From Mycolicibacterium komossense (lineage in GTDB: Bacteria; Actinomycetota; Actinomycetes; Mycobacteriales; Mycobacteriaceae), in assembly GCF_025822605.1 (NCBI RefSeq), contig NZ_JACKTY010000030.1, positions 62,001 to 126,000 of the forward strand: DNA of 64,000 bases, in the 5' to 3' direction. Of the stretch, positions 29,007 through 37,872 are shown piece after piece. Every line of letters starts with the position of its first letter. The first letter of the stretch is position 1. The translations under genes were made by a program, and so were the position numbers. The notes under the pieces were generated by a model. That model ran no database searches. It saw only the letters and a list, made by a program, of their open reading frames with translations, and had not been told where the DNA came from.

Positions 29007-29909
29007 GTGGGGATTTGGGCGCGGACGGCGTTCGCAATTGTGACCGTGACCATGCTCGTCAGTGCGTGTGGACGTGACGAGAAAGCGAAATCGGAGGAGC
29101 TGCCGGAGTCGTCGGTGAGCACGGCCCAGGCGGCACCCGCCTCGCCGACCAACACCGATGTAAACCACAACGGAATACCGGACGCCGAGGACAACGACTG
29201 GCCGGGCAAGATGATCCCCGACTACCAGGCTGCGACCTCGCCGGACGCGGTCAGGGGCCGGGACCTCATCCAACAGGCGCATTTGTTGGAGGATATGGCC
29301 GACAGCATCAACGAGTCCCTCAAGCTGCCCTTCGACATTCCGCTGATCGGTAAACAGTGCGATACCGCCAACGCTTTCTGGGATCCGAACGACAACACGG
29401 TCACCATTTGTTACGAGGATGCGGCGGATGGTCTGGACATTTACACCAAGGCCGGTGACGCGGACCCTCGGGCGTCGGCGATCAATGCCGAAGTGGCGAC
29501 TTTCTATCACGAGACCGGTCACATGGTGGTCAGCATTTACGACCTGCCGGCCACCGGCCGCGAAGAGGATGTCGCCGACCAGCTTTCGGCCTACATCCTG
29601 TTGACGCCCGGACCCGACGGTAAAGCCGATCCCGACAATATTCGTGCGGTGAAGGACTTCGCCCGCGAATTCGAGGGTTACGCCGACGCCGGTGGTGAGG
29701 TCGACGATGACGCGCTCGCAGACACTCACTCTCCCAACAAGACTCGGATGTACAACCTTGAGTGCTGGGTCTACGGCTCCGACCCGGAGGCCAATGCCGA
29801 CCTCGTGGGCGGTGACCAGTTGCCGCAGGATCGGGCCGACGGTTGCCAGGAGGAGTACGAGAAGATGAGTCACGCCTGGGACACGTTGCTCGCCCCCTAC
29901 CTGAAATAG
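29007..29909 (+). CDS. Putative metallopeptidase lipoprotein (DUF4344)
   Basis: 300 aa secreted lipoprotein. Signal peptide at 1-20 ends in the lipobox VSAC with Cys21. A linker rich in Ser, Ala and Pro follows, with a DVNHNGIPDAEDND calcium-loop-like stretch (about 51-64). The core is a putative zinc protease: FYHETGHMVV at about 166-175 gives HExxH, and EEDVADQLSAYIL downstream supplies acidic residues, as in the DUF4344 family. The GTG at 29007 is followed directly by a good signal peptide. It lies 71 bases after the amine oxidase and is probably unrelated to it. The substrate is unknown. Confidence 0.82.
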   Translation: MGIWARTAFAIVTVTMLVSACGRDEKAKSEELPESSVSTAQAAPASPTNTDVNHNGIPDAEDNDWPGKMIPDYQAATSPDAVRGRDLIQQAHLLEDMADSINESLKLPFDIPLIGKQCDTANAFWDPNDNTVTICYEDAADGLDIYTKAGDADPRASAINAEVATFYHETGHMVVSIYDLPATGREEDVADQLSAYILLTPGPDGKADPDNIRAVKDFAREFEGYADAGGEVDDDALADTHSPNKTRMYNLECWVYGSDPEANADLVGGDQLPQDRADGCQEEYEKMSHAWDTLLAPYLK

Positions 29910-29926
29910 CCTCGCCCGCCGGCGCA

Positions 29927-30700
29927 TCAGAAGGGTGGGGGTTCGGCGCGGGTGTGTTCGCGGGTGGGCATCATCAGCGCGCGGCGGGGGTGGGGCGGTA
30001 CTTCCGAGGGCAGCACGAGGGTGCCGGTCGGCTTCGCCAACTGTGGAAAGAACAGGGCCCCACCGGGTGTGGTGGTCCAGAGGTGCCCGGTCGGGGAGGT
30101 CCACTCGATGGTCCCGTCGGGGTGTTGGCGATCGGACCAGCCGCCCGGGCCGGTGTGGAAGGTTTTGAGTAGGTGGTGGTGGCGGCACAGGCATGCGAGG
30201 TTGGAGGCGTGGTTGGGTCCGGCGGGCCAGGGGACGGTGTGGTCGATACCGCACCGCGCTGCGGGGACGTCGCAGTAGGGGAATCGACACGTCAGGTCCC
30301 GGATGCGGATGAACTCGGCCAGCGCGGTCGAGGGCCGATACCGCGGACGGCCTCGGCGGGAATCGGGCCGTAGCCGGGCACGTAGCCCGGGGTGTCGCAG
30401 GCCCCGGTGAGGGTTTCTTTCTCGGCCAGCACGTGCACGACGACCGTGCTGACGGCTGGCGGACGGTGTCGGCCAGCTCGCAGAGGCGAGCGTCGAGGGC
30501 GATCGCGTCGGGGGCGCGCAGCCTGCCACAAATCTGGGCGGTGCCGCACGGGTCGGGGCCGATGTCGATGTAGCGGTCTTCGTCACGCGTGCGGGCGTCT
30601 TTTTTGGCCAGGAGGTCGACCTCGGTGACACCACCCGTGCTCGCCCGGGCAACAAGAACGACGGCTGCCATGTCGAGCAAAAAAACTGGGCAGTGGTCCG
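29927..30700 (-). pseudogene. Decayed DUF222/HNH (13E12-type) endonuclease
   Basis: Three frames carry pieces of one protein. The HNH nuclease end is intact in one frame (about 29927-30325: RDLTCRFPYCDVPAARCGID, then NLACLCRHHHLLKT). The DUF222 core STVVVHVLAEKETL to GPIPAEAVRGI is in a second frame (about 30340-30450). A third (about 30462-30600) holds RYIDIGPDPCGTAQ and ALDARLCELADTV. So there are two frameshifts, an apparent internal deletion between ADTV and STVV, and the first 100 or more residues are missing. These genes are multicopy in mycobacteria and often decay. A transposase remnant abuts the missing N-terminal end. Confidence 0.85.
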
Positions 30701-31091
30701 CACCGTCGTCAGATACCACCGCTATGACACCGCCTCAGAGTTGTTGTTAATCAACGAGATTTGACAGATCCAGTCCAAACTCACCAATTACTTCTACCCG
30801 CAACAGAAGCTGATATCTAAAACCCGGCACGGCGCCAAGGTGTCCACAAAAACATGACACCGCGGCCACCGCGTTTCACCGAGCGATCAATCACCGGGCC
30901 ATGACCGTCGACTGCATAGCTGCGTTGGCTCGCAACCGCTCCCGAATCAACCCCGCGGCCATCCAACGCCGAATCCGAGCCCTCACCGAACAACTACGCG
31001 GCATCACCCTCAGCAAACCCAGCGCCCGTGTCAACAGACGCGCACCATGGCACGTCTCACCCACCAGCCCTACGCGCGTATCTTGACCTGA
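30630..31091 (+). pseudogene. C-terminal remnant of an integrase-type transposase
   Basis: The frame TRARPGNKNDGCHVEQKNW continues as VVRTVVRYHRYDTASELLLI, then meets a stop (TGA near 30762). SKLTNYFYPQQKLISKTRHG follows, then a shift of frame leading to AFHRAINHRAMTVDCIAALA and NPAAIQRRIRALTEQLRGI, and the tail ends near 31091. This is the C-terminal part of an rve-type (DDE) integrase transposase, with its catalytic N-terminal part gone. No terminal repeats were found. It probably caused the truncation of the neighbouring HNH gene. It fills the otherwise gene-free 30.70-31.11 kb. Confidence 0.7.
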
Positions 31092-31115
31092 GGCAACAGG
31101 TCTAACTGGGGATAA

Positions 31116-32252
31116 CTACCGGTAGACCAGGCCTGACAGCCGCATCGCCAGACTCCGACGCACTGCAGGCACGTGACCCGCGCCGCCGATCAGCACGTTG
31201 CGGACCGGCCGGATGGCGGCCGGCAGCGTCGCCAGCCTGGTCAGGCGTCCGGTCAGCGCCAGCACCTGTTGGGCGACCGCGCGCCGCGCAGGACCGTAGG
31301 CGTCAAGCGCGCTATCGGAGCCGGCCAGCGACTCTGCCAGCGCTTCTGCCAACACCACCGCGTCCTGGATGCCGAGGTTCATGCCCTGGCCGCCGGCGGG
31401 GCTGTGCACGTGGGCGGCATCGCCCGCAAGCAGCAGGCGGCCGGACCGATAGGTGTCGGCGACCCGGTGATGGATTCGGAACCGCGAACCCCAGACCAAC
31501 TCGGTGACCGTCATCCGGCCTGTGCCGAGTCCGCGGTCGTCGAGCAGCTCCTGAACAATTGCGACAGAGGGTATTTCGGGTGCAACGGCCATCGGCGCGA
31601 CTATGCGATAGATACCGCCGGGCATCGGTGCGATGACGGTCAGGCCGGCCCGCGCCCAGAACAGGATCACCTGATCGTCGGGGGCCTCGCCGGTGAGGCG
31701 GACGTCGGCCAGCAGGAACGACTCGGCGTATTCACTACCGCTGAAACCGATGCCCGCCTGCTCGCGGACCAGACTGCGGATTCCGTCGGCGCCGACGGCG
31801 AATCGCGCTCGGACCGTCGATCCGTTCTCCAGTAACGCTTCTACGCCGTCGTCATCCTGCGCCATCGAGGTCAGTCGATTGGGCCGCGACACGCTGCCGC
31901 CCAGCTCGCTAAACCGCTCCGTCAGCAAATTCTCGGTCTCGGACTGCGGTAGCCCCAGCGTGTAGGGGTAGGCGGTGGGCAGCGTGCTGAAGTCGATCGC
32001 GATCAGGGTGTGAGCGTGGTCGCGGACGGTGAACTGCGGCAGCTGCAGGCCGGCCTTGACCAGCCGCCGGGATAGGTCCAGCTCCTCCAGTACCTCCAGC
32101 GTGCGGCCATTGATCGCGGCGGCGCGGGAGGTGTTGGCTCCCGCGGGCTGCATGTCGATGATCATCGCGTCGAACCCGCGGGCGGCCAGCGCCGTCCCCA
32201 GCGTGAGTCCGGTCGGGCCTGCCCCCACGATCAGGACGTCGGCGTCGAACAT
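31116..32252 (-). CDS. FAD-dependent aromatic monooxygenase (PheA/TfdB type)
   Basis: 378 aa flavoprotein hydroxylase. FAD-binding GxGxxG is VLIVGAGPTGLTLGTALAARG at the N-terminus (split here: GAGPTGL at about 10-16). The DG motif with both FAD and NADPH contacts is AVGADGIRSLVREQ at about 150-163. The second FAD motif GDAAHVHSPAGGQGMNLGIQDA lies at about 276-297. It lacks the C-terminal thioredoxin-like domain of phenol hydroxylase, so it belongs with the short group of about 380 aa. ATG 32252 is preceded by AGGAGA. It is divergent from a TetR gene, with two matching operators between them. The substrate is an unknown, probably aromatic or polyketide-like, compound. Confidence 0.9.
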   Translation of the reverse strand: MFDADVLIVGAGPTGLTLGTALAARGFDAMIIDMQPAGANTSRAAAINGRTLEVLEELDLSRRLVKAGLQLPQFTVRDHAHTLIAIDFSTLPTAYPYTLGLPQSETENLLTERFSELGGSVSRPNRLTSMAQDDDGVEALLENGSTVRARFAVGADGIRSLVREQAGIGFSGSEYAESFLLADVRLTGEAPDDQVILFWARAGLTVIAPMPGGIYRIVAPMAVAPEIPSVAIVQELLDDRGLGTGRMTVTELVWGSRFRIHHRVADTYRSGRLLLAGDAAHVHSPAGGQGMNLGIQDAVVLAEALAESLAGSDSALDAYGPARRAVAQQVLALTGRLTRLATLPAAIRPVRNVLIGGAGHVPAVRRSLAMRLSGLVYR

Positions 32253-32270
32253 GGTCTTCTCCTGTCCGTA

Positions 32271-32296
32271 GCTATGCCAACGAGTGTTGGCATAGC
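32271..32296. promoter_or_regulatory. TetR operator, perfect 26-base inverted repeat
   Basis: Arms GCTATGCCAAC (32271-32281) and GTTGGCATAGC (32286-32296) are perfect complements around a 4-base centre. It lies 19 bases upstream of the monooxygenase start, so binding would block that promoter. Confidence 0.85.
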
Positions 32297-32323
32297 TTCA
32301 GACTGCGCCGCCATAGGCGATAA

Positions 32324-32339
32324 GTCAACACGCGTTGGC
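32324..32339. promoter_or_regulatory. Second TetR operator, GTCAAC-N4-GTTGGC
   Basis: Shorter copy of the same dyad with the same 4-base centre, 48 bases from the first centre to centre and 14 bases before the tetR start. A third partial copy, with GTTGGC at 32348-32353, touches the ATG. The arrangement fits autorepression. Confidence 0.7.
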
Positions 32340-32353
32340 CTACAATTGTTGGC

Positions 32354-32908
32354 ATGCGAAGATCCTCCGACCAGACCAAGGCGGTGATCCTGGCCGCCGC
32401 CAAGGAGCAGTTCGCCGCCGGCGGATTCGACGGGGCCACCATTCGCAGCATCGCGATCGCCGCCGATATCGACCCGTCGATGGTGATGCGGTACTTCGGC
32501 ACCAAGGATCAGCTGTTCGCCGCTGCGGCCGAATTCGATCTCCGGTTTCCCGATGTCTCGCAGGTACCGGTTGGCGAACTGGGCGCCGTGCTGGTCGGTC
32601 ACTTTCTCGACCGGTGGGAGAGTGACGACGCACTGACCGTGCTACTGCGCTCGGCGACCACCAATACCGTTGCTGCGCAACGTATGCAGGAGATTTTCAG
32701 TGCGCAGCTGGGTCCCGCGGTGGCCGCGATCGCACCCGGCGACGCGCCACGGCGGGCCGGGTTGATTGCCTCTCAGATGCTGGGGATGGCGTTGTGCCGG
32801 TTAGTGTTACAACTACCGCCGATGGTCGAGCTGACCCGGGAGGAAATGATCGACTGGCTGGGACCGACGATCCAGCGCTACCTGACCGGAAGTCCGATTC
32901 TTCGATAG
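32354..32908 (+). CDS. TetR-family repressor of the adjacent monooxygenase
   Basis: 184 aa. The N-terminal TetR domain is standard: SSDQTKAVILAAAKEQFAAGG, then GATIRSIAIAADIDPSMVMRYF with the recognition helix, and GTKDQLF. The C-terminal half (TetR_C-like) carries the regulatory pocket. ATG 32354 sits inside the third operator half-site. It is divergent from the FAD monooxygenase, and three copies of one dyad lie between them, so repression of both genes with relief by the monooxygenase substrate is the likely scheme. Its 3' end overlaps convergently with accD3 by 31 bases. Confidence 0.94.
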   Translation: MRRSSDQTKAVILAAAKEQFAAGGFDGATIRSIAIAADIDPSMVMRYFGTKDQLFAAAAEFDLRFPDVSQVPVGELGAVLVGHFLDRWESDDALTVLLRSATTNTVAAQRMQEIFSAQLGPAVAAIAPGDAPRRAGLIASQMLGMALCRLVLQLPPMVELTREEMIDWLGPTIQRYLTGSPILR

Positions 32909-34365
32909 CGGGCCAGTCTGGCGCCGAGGCGCTCTGCGGCCGGCTGCAGCCGCAGCGTGGCCACCTCGGCCGCGATGGCCGCGGACAACCGCGCCGCGAA
33001 CGCCAGCGGTTCGTCGGCGGCGTCGTGAGATTCGCCGTATTCACCGACGATGACGTCGACGATTCCGTTGTGGAGCAGATCGGCAGACCGAATTCCTTGC
33101 GCCGCAGCAAGTTCTGGTGCGTGGTCGGTGTCTCGAAAGACGATCGCGCTGGCACCCTCCGGTGGCAACGGGGCCAGCCAGCCATGTAACGCGGCCAGTA
33201 CGCGATCCGCCGGCACCATCGCCAGCGCCGGTCCGCCGCTGCCCTGACCGAGCAGTACCGACACCGTCGGCGTGTCCAGCGTGACCAACTCGGCCAGACA
33301 GTTGGCGATCTCGCCGGCCAGCCCACCCTCTTCGGCCTCCTGCGACAGGGCGGGCCCCGCGGTGTCGATGACGAGCACCAGCGGTAACTGCAGTCCGGCG
33401 GCGAGCGCCATCCCGCGGCGGGCCTCGCGCAGCGCGGCCGGCCCCACCACGCCTCCGACGAGGTGTTCCTGTCCGAGTAGCACCACTGGTTGGCCGCCGA
33501 ACCGAGCCAGCGCCAAAAGGGTCGTCGCGGCTTCACCCTGGCCGGTCCCGGACAGCAATACCCGTTCGGTCGCGCCGTGGCGCAGCAGATATCCGACGCC
33601 CGGGCGCTCGGGGCGGCGCGATGCCTCCACAGAGGTCCAGGCCGGCACCTCCGGCACCGGCTCCGCCTGCACCGGAGGGGGAGCCGGGGCGGGTCGGTCG
33701 GATACGACCGTCAACGCCCGGTCCAGGGTCCGGCGCAGCTGCGGCAGCGGCACCACCCCGTCGATCACCCCGTGGCGCTGCAGATTCTCGGCGGTCTGCA
33801 CGCCGGGGGGGAACGGCTCGCCGTAGAGGTGCTCATACACGCGCGGGCCGAGGAAGCCGATCAGCGCGCCGGGCTCGGCGACGGTGATGTGCCCGAGCGA
33901 TCCCCAGGACGCGAACACCCCGCCGGTGGTCGGATGGCGCAGGTAGACGAGGTACGGCAGGTGGGCCTGTTTGTGCAGGGTGACGGCCGCCGCAATCTTG
34001 ACCATCTGCAGAAACGCGACGGTGCCCTCCTGCATACGGGTGCCGCCCGAACTCGGCGACGCCAGCAGCGGCAACTTCAGGGAGGTTGCCCGTTCGACCG
34101 CCGCGGTGATGCGTTCGGCCGCCGCAACACCGATCGAGCCCGCCAGGAAATCGAATTCGCAGGCCACGACGGCCACCCGGCGGCAGAACACCGTGCCCTC
34201 ACCGGTCACCACCGACTCGTCCAGCCCGGTGGCGGCTGCGGCGGCAGCGAGTTCGTCCGCGTACTGCTGGTTCTTCGCCACCTCGATGGGCGGCGAATCC
34301 CAGCTGCGGAACGAACCCGGGTCCAGTACGGCGTCACGAAGTTCACCTGCGCTGATGCGGCTCAC
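32878..34365 (-). CDS. accD3: Acetyl/propionyl-CoA carboxylase beta subunit AccD3
   Basis: 495 aa carboxyltransferase subunit. It has an N-terminal half with ASPSSGGTRMQEGTVAFLQM and PTTGGVFASWGSLGHITVAEPGALIGFLGPR (oxyanion-hole Gly pairs), and a C-terminal half with VLVIDTAGPALSQEAEEGGLA, GQGSGGPALAMVPADRVLA and the acceptor-CoA site. Each half is a crotonase fold. Together with a biotinylated AccA-type subunit it carboxylates a short acyl-CoA. It matches Rv0904c in place and layout. A proline-rich linker at about 230-245 (APAPPPVQAEPVPEVP) joins the halves. It is divergent from echA6 by 36 bases. The 3' end overlaps tetR by 31 bases. Confidence 0.94.
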   Translation of the reverse strand: MSRISAGELRDAVLDPGSFRSWDSPPIEVAKNQQYADELAAAAAATGLDESVVTGEGTVFCRRVAVVACEFDFLAGSIGVAAAERITAAVERATSLKLPLLASPSSGGTRMQEGTVAFLQMVKIAAAVTLHKQAHLPYLVYLRHPTTGGVFASWGSLGHITVAEPGALIGFLGPRVYEHLYGEPFPPGVQTAENLQRHGVIDGVVPLPQLRRTLDRALTVVSDRPAPAPPPVQAEPVPEVPAWTSVEASRRPERPGVGYLLRHGATERVLLSGTGQGEAATTLLALARFGGQPVVLLGQEHLVGGVVGPAALREARRGMALAAGLQLPLVLVIDTAGPALSQEAEEGGLAGEIANCLAELVTLDTPTVSVLLGQGSGGPALAMVPADRVLAALHGWLAPLPPEGASAIVFRDTDHAPELAAAQGIRSADLLHNGIVDVIVGEYGESHDAADEPLAFAARLSAAIAAEVATLRLQPAAERLGARLARYRRIGLPVR

Positions 34366-34401
34366 GGGACGAGGGTAACGGTCGATAAGTAGGGTGAGCC
34401 C

Positions 34402-35133
34402 ATGATCGGTATCACCCGCGACGGGCCCGTCACGACCTTGGAACTCCAGCGACCCGAGCGCCGCAATGCGCTCAACACCGACCTTGTGGACAGCCTGCGG
34501 GAAGCGATCGAGGCGATCGACCCCGACGAGGTTCGCGCCATTGTGCTCACGGGAGCAGGCACCGTCTTCTGCGCAGGTGCCGACCTGTCCGGCGATGTTT
34601 TCGCCGCCGACTTTCCCGATAAGGCGATCGCGCTGAACATGGCGATCGACAAAGTGCCCGTTCCGGTGATCGCCGCCATCAACGGCCCCGCGATCGGTGC
34701 GGGCGTGCAGTTGGCGATGATCTCCGACCTGCGGGTCGTCGCGCCAGAGGCGTTCTTCCAGTTCCCGATCGCCAAATATGGCCTGGCGCTGGATAACTGG
34801 AGCATCCGCAGGTTGTCCTCCCTGGTCGGATACGGGCGGGCCCGGGCCATGCTGATCGCCGCGGAGAAGTTGACCGCCGAGACCGCGCTGCAGACGGGGA
34901 TGGCCAACCGGATCGGCACGCTCGCCGACGCGCAGGCGTGGGCGGCGGAGATCGCGGGCTACGCACCGCTATCCGTGCGGCACAGCAAGCGAGTGCTCAA
35001 CGACGACGGCGCCTACGAGGAGCAGTGGGAAGCCCACAAGGCCGGTTTCGAGAAGGCGTGGTCCAGCCAGGACGTCATCGAAGCCCAGGTGGCCCGAATC
35101 GAGAAGCGGCCCCCGAACTTCCAGGGCGCATGA
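34402..35133 (+). CDS. echA6: EchA6-type enoyl-CoA hydratase/isomerase family protein
   Basis: 243 aa crotonase-fold protein, the same length as M. tuberculosis EchA6 (Rv0905) and very similar to it from memory. RPERRNALN begins the fold, [18 protein letters not shown] gives the first oxyanion-hole Gly, and [29 protein letters not shown] the second. EchA6 is known in M. tuberculosis as an acyl-CoA-binding protein linked to mycolate precursor supply, with little or no hydratase activity. The ATG overlaps nothing; the stop shares 4 bases with the next gene, which suggests a four-gene operon echA6-MBL-hydrolase-ctpE. Confidence 0.94.
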   Translation: MIGITRDGPVTTLELQRPERRNALNTDLVDSLREAIEAIDPDEVRAIVLTGAGTVFCAGADLSGDVFAADFPDKAIALNMAIDKVPVPVIAAINGPAIGAGVQLAMISDLRVVAPEAFFQFPIAKYGLALDNWSIRRLSSLVGYGRARAMLIAAEKLTAETALQTGMANRIGTLADAQAWAAEIAGYAPLSVRHSKRVLNDDGAYEEQWEAHKAGFEKAWSSQDVIEAQVARIEKRPPNFQGA

Positions 35134-36248
35134 TGTTGCGCGGCGCGGTCCGGTTCGTCGGTGGTACCGCGACGTTGGCGACGGGCGGCTGGTTGCTGCG
35201 CGCTCTGCACGGCGCGCCGGCTGCGCTCGGGGCGGGTCCGGGGGCGATCGCGGCCGTCGCGGGCGCTTCCCCGCATTTCCACGAGGGCGCCTTCGTCAAC
35301 CTGGAACCGGCCTCGGGTGTCAGCCTCAGCGCCCAGGAACAGGCCATACTGCTGCGCGACGTGCTGCTCGGCCGCGGTACCGCCCGACCGGGTGGTCCGA
35401 TCCCGTTGGTGACGCCGACGGTCGGTCTGGAAGCCACGGATCTCGCGGTGACCTGGTACGGGCATTCCTCGGCAGTGATCGAGGTCGACGGGTACCGGGT
35501 CTTGGCCGACCCGGTGTGGAGTGATCGGTGTTCCCCATCTGATGTCGTCGGGCCGCAGCGGCTGCATCCGGTGCCCGCTCCGCTGGAGGCGTTGCCGGCG
35601 ATCGACGCAGTGATCATCAGCCACGACCACTACGACCACCTCGATATCGACACCATCAGACAGCTCGCCCGCACGCAGCGGGCCGTGTTCTTCGTTCCGC
35701 TCGGCGTCGGGTCGCACCTGCGGGAATGGCAGGTACCGGAGAACCGGATCGTCGAACTCGACTGGGGTCAGGCCGGTCACCTCGGTGACCTGAAACTGGT
35801 CTGTACCCCCGCCCGGCACTTCTCCGGCCGGTTCCTGGCCCGCAACACCACCCTGTGGTCGTCGTGGGCGCTTCTGGGCCCGCGCCACCGCGTGTTCTTC
35901 GGCGGGGACACCGGCTACACCAGCAGTTTCACCGATATCGGTGCGGAACACGGTCCCTTCGACCTGACGCTGATGCCGGTCGGGGCGTATCACTCCGGGT
36001 GGCCGGATATCCACATGAATCCCGAAGAGGCGATTCGCGCGCACCAGGACATGACGGATTCGGGTAAGGGCCTGTTCGTGCCCATCCACTGGGCGACCTT
36101 CCGCCTCGCCCCGCACCCGTGGTCCGAACCGATCGAACGGATGCTGACCGCGGCCGCCGGAGCCAACGTCAGCGCCGCGGTGCCACGGCCGGGGGAGCGG
36201 GTCGATCCCGCGCTGGTAGCCGAGATAGACCAGTGGTGGCGGTTCTAG
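35130..36248 (+). CDS. MBL-fold hydrolase (NAPE-PLD-like, Rv0906 type)
   Basis: 372 aa metallo-beta-lactamase-fold protein. The zinc motif HxHxDH is [12 protein letters not shown] at about 163-174, a further His sits in PARHFSGRF, the Asp ligand in [12 protein letters not shown] and the last His in [12 protein letters not shown]. The [11 protein letters not shown] strand and the general plan match N-acyl-phosphatidylethanolamine phospholipase D-like lactonases (UlaG/RomA group). A hydrophobic N-terminus (about 10-45) might be a membrane anchor or uncleaved signal. ATG 35130 overlaps the echA6 stop (ATGATG; 35133 also possible). A lipid phosphodiester or lactone is a fair guess as substrate. 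Confidence 0.9.
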   Translation: MMLRGAVRFVGGTATLATGGWLLRALHGAPAALGAGPGAIAAVAGASPHFHEGAFVNLEPASGVSLSAQEQAILLRDVLLGRGTARPGGPIPLVTPTVGLEATDLAVTWYGHSSAVIEVDGYRVLADPVWSDRCSPSDVVGPQRLHPVPAPLEALPAIDAVIISHDHYDHLDIDTIRQLARTQRAVFFVPLGVGSHLREWQVPENRIVELDWGQAGHLGDLKLVCTPARHFSGRFLARNTTLWSSWALLGPRHRVFFGGDTGYTSSFTDIGAEHGPFDLTLMPVGAYHSGWPDIHMNPEEAIRAHQDMTDSGKGLFVPIHWATFRLAPHPWSEPIERMLTAAAGANVSAAVPRPGERVDPALVAEIDQWWRF

Positions 36249-36264
36249 CCCATAGGGTTGCGTT

Positions 36265-37872
36265 GTGATGACCGCTGTGGCGAGAAGCCTGGGTGTCGGA
36301 CTGCTGGTGGCCGCGCTCGCCGCGTGCTCCTCCGACAAGCGCCCGGAGACGACGCCGGCTCCGCCGCCGACCGTGAACGCCGAGGTCCCACCGCCGCTGG
36401 TGGCCGCGGTGCCGCTTCCGGACCACGCCGTGGACAACGCGGTCGGCCGGCTCGACGGGATCGCCGAGGAGCTGATGAAATCCTCCGGCATCCCAGGGAT
36501 GGCGATCGCGGTGGTGCACGGCGGAAAGACGGTGTATGCCAAGGGTTTCGGTGTCAAAGATGCGACCAAAGGCAGTCGTGCCGCGCAACCGGAAAACGCA
36601 GTCGATCCAGACACCGTCTTCCAGCTCGCGTCGTTGTCCAAACCGCTAGGTGCGACGGTGGTGGCGCATCAGGTCAGTCAGGGTGCGATCGGCTGGGACA
36701 CCCCGGTGGTGTCAAAGCTGCCGTGGTTCGCGCTGTCCGATCCGGCAGTGACGCAGATGGTCACGGTCGGCGATCTCTATTCGCATCGATCGGGACTGCC
36801 CGACCACGCGGGGGACCAGCTCGAGGACCTGGGCTACAGCCGCAGGGATGTACTGGAGCGCCTTCGACAGCTGCCGTTGGATCCTTTCCGAATCTCCTAC
36901 GCCTACACCAACTTCGGCCTGACTGCGGCCGCAGAGGCGGTAGCCGCCGGCGCCGGGAAGTCCTGGGAGGACCTCAGTGACCAGGCGTTGTACAAACCGC
37001 TGGGGATGGCCTCGACCAGCTCTCGCTTCGCCGACTATGAGGCTCGGCCGGACAAAGCGCTCGGCCATATCCACATCGACGGAAAATACGAGCCGCTCTA
37101 CCAACGCAACGCCGATCAGGAAGCGCCGGCAGGCGGCGTCAGCTCGTCCGTCAACGATATGGCGCACTGGCTGACCATGGTGCTGGGCAACGGCACGTAC
37201 AACGGGACCACGATCGCCGACCCGAAAGCGTTGCTGCCGGCGATGTCTCCGCAAGTCGTCTCCAGCCCGGCGAGCGAGCCGGCCATGCGCAGCGGTTTCT
37301 ACGGGTACGGCTTCAACGTCGGGACCACATCGGCGGCCCGGATGTCGATGAGTCACTCGGGTGCGTTCGAACTCGGCGCGGGCACCAACTTCGTCATCAT
37401 CCCGTCTGCCGATGTGGCGATCGTGGTGCTGACGAATGCGACGCCGTCGGGTATCCCCGAGACGCTCACCGCCGAGTTCTCCGACCTGGTGCAGTTCGGT
37501 GAGGTCAGGGAGGATTGGCGCACACTCTACGGCGACGCGTTCGCGGCGATGGACAAGCCTGTTGGGTCACTTGTCGGTCAGGCCCCGCCGGTCGACCCCG
37601 CACCGTCGGCGCCGCTACAGACCTACACCGGGACCTACGACAACGACTACTGGGGGCCGGCCAAGGTCACCGAGAAAGACGGCCGGTTAGCGCTGTCACT
37701 CGGCCCCAATGCCACAGTCTGGCCGCTGACTCATTGGGATGGAAGCACTTTCACGTTCAGCTTCGTCGCAGAGAACTCCCCGCCCGGCAGCATCTCGAAG
37801 GCGACGTTCGACGGGGACCGGCTCACCTTGGAGTGCTACGACACCGAACACAGGGGGACGTTCCAGAGATGA
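36265..37872 (+). CDS. Serine hydrolase lipoprotein, beta-lactamase fold (Rv0907-like)
   Basis: 535 aa exported lipoprotein. The signal peptide ends with lipobox LAAC (Cys21). A Pro-rich linker (30-60) leads to a class C beta-lactamase/esterase domain: SxxK is SLSK at 123-126, YxN is YAYTNFG at about 212-218 and the third box is [10 protein letters not shown] at about 352-361. A C-terminal DUF3471-like beta domain (about 445-535) follows. Such proteins may act as D-aminopeptidases, esterases or penicillin-binding proteins rather than as true beta-lactamases. GTG 36265 directly precedes ATG 36268. The stop overlaps ctpE by 4 bases. Confidence 0.9.
   Translation: MMTAVARSLGVGLLVAALAACSSDKRPETTPAPPPTVNAEVPPPLVAAVPLPDHAVDNAVGRLDGIAEELMKSSGIPGMAIAVVHGGKTVYAKGFGVKDATKGSRAAQPENAVDPDTVFQLASLSKPLGATVVAHQVSQGAIGWDTPVVSKLPWFALSDPAVTQMVTVGDLYSHRSGLPDHAGDQLEDLGYSRRDVLERLRQLPLDPFRISYAYTNFGLTAAAEAVAAGAGKSWEDLSDQALYKPLGMASTSSRFADYEARPDKALGHIHIDGKYEPLYQRNADQEAPAGGVSSSVNDMAHWLTMVLGNGTYNGTTIADPKALLPAMSPQVVSSPASEPAMRSGFYGYGFNVGTTSAARMSMSHSGAFELGAGTNFVIIPSADVAIVVLTNATPSGIPETLTAEFSDLVQFGEVREDWRTLYGDAFAAMDKPVGSLVGQAPPVDPAPSAPLQTYTGTYDNDYWGPAKVTEKDGRLALSLGPNATVWPLTHWDGSTFTFSFVAENSPPGSISKATFDGDRLTLECYDTEHRGTFQR

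Noticed and set aside
26581..29037. Very long minus-strand open frame (818 codons) opposite permease 2 and the amine oxidase
   Set aside because: It is antisense to two well-supported genes, has no recognisable domain and a composition typical of high-GC shadow frames.
36265..37872. Calling the SxxK lipoprotein a beta-lactamase resistance gene
   Set aside because: The SxxK, YxN and HSG boxes show the fold only; the family is dominated by esterases and peptidases, and it is conserved in backbone position.
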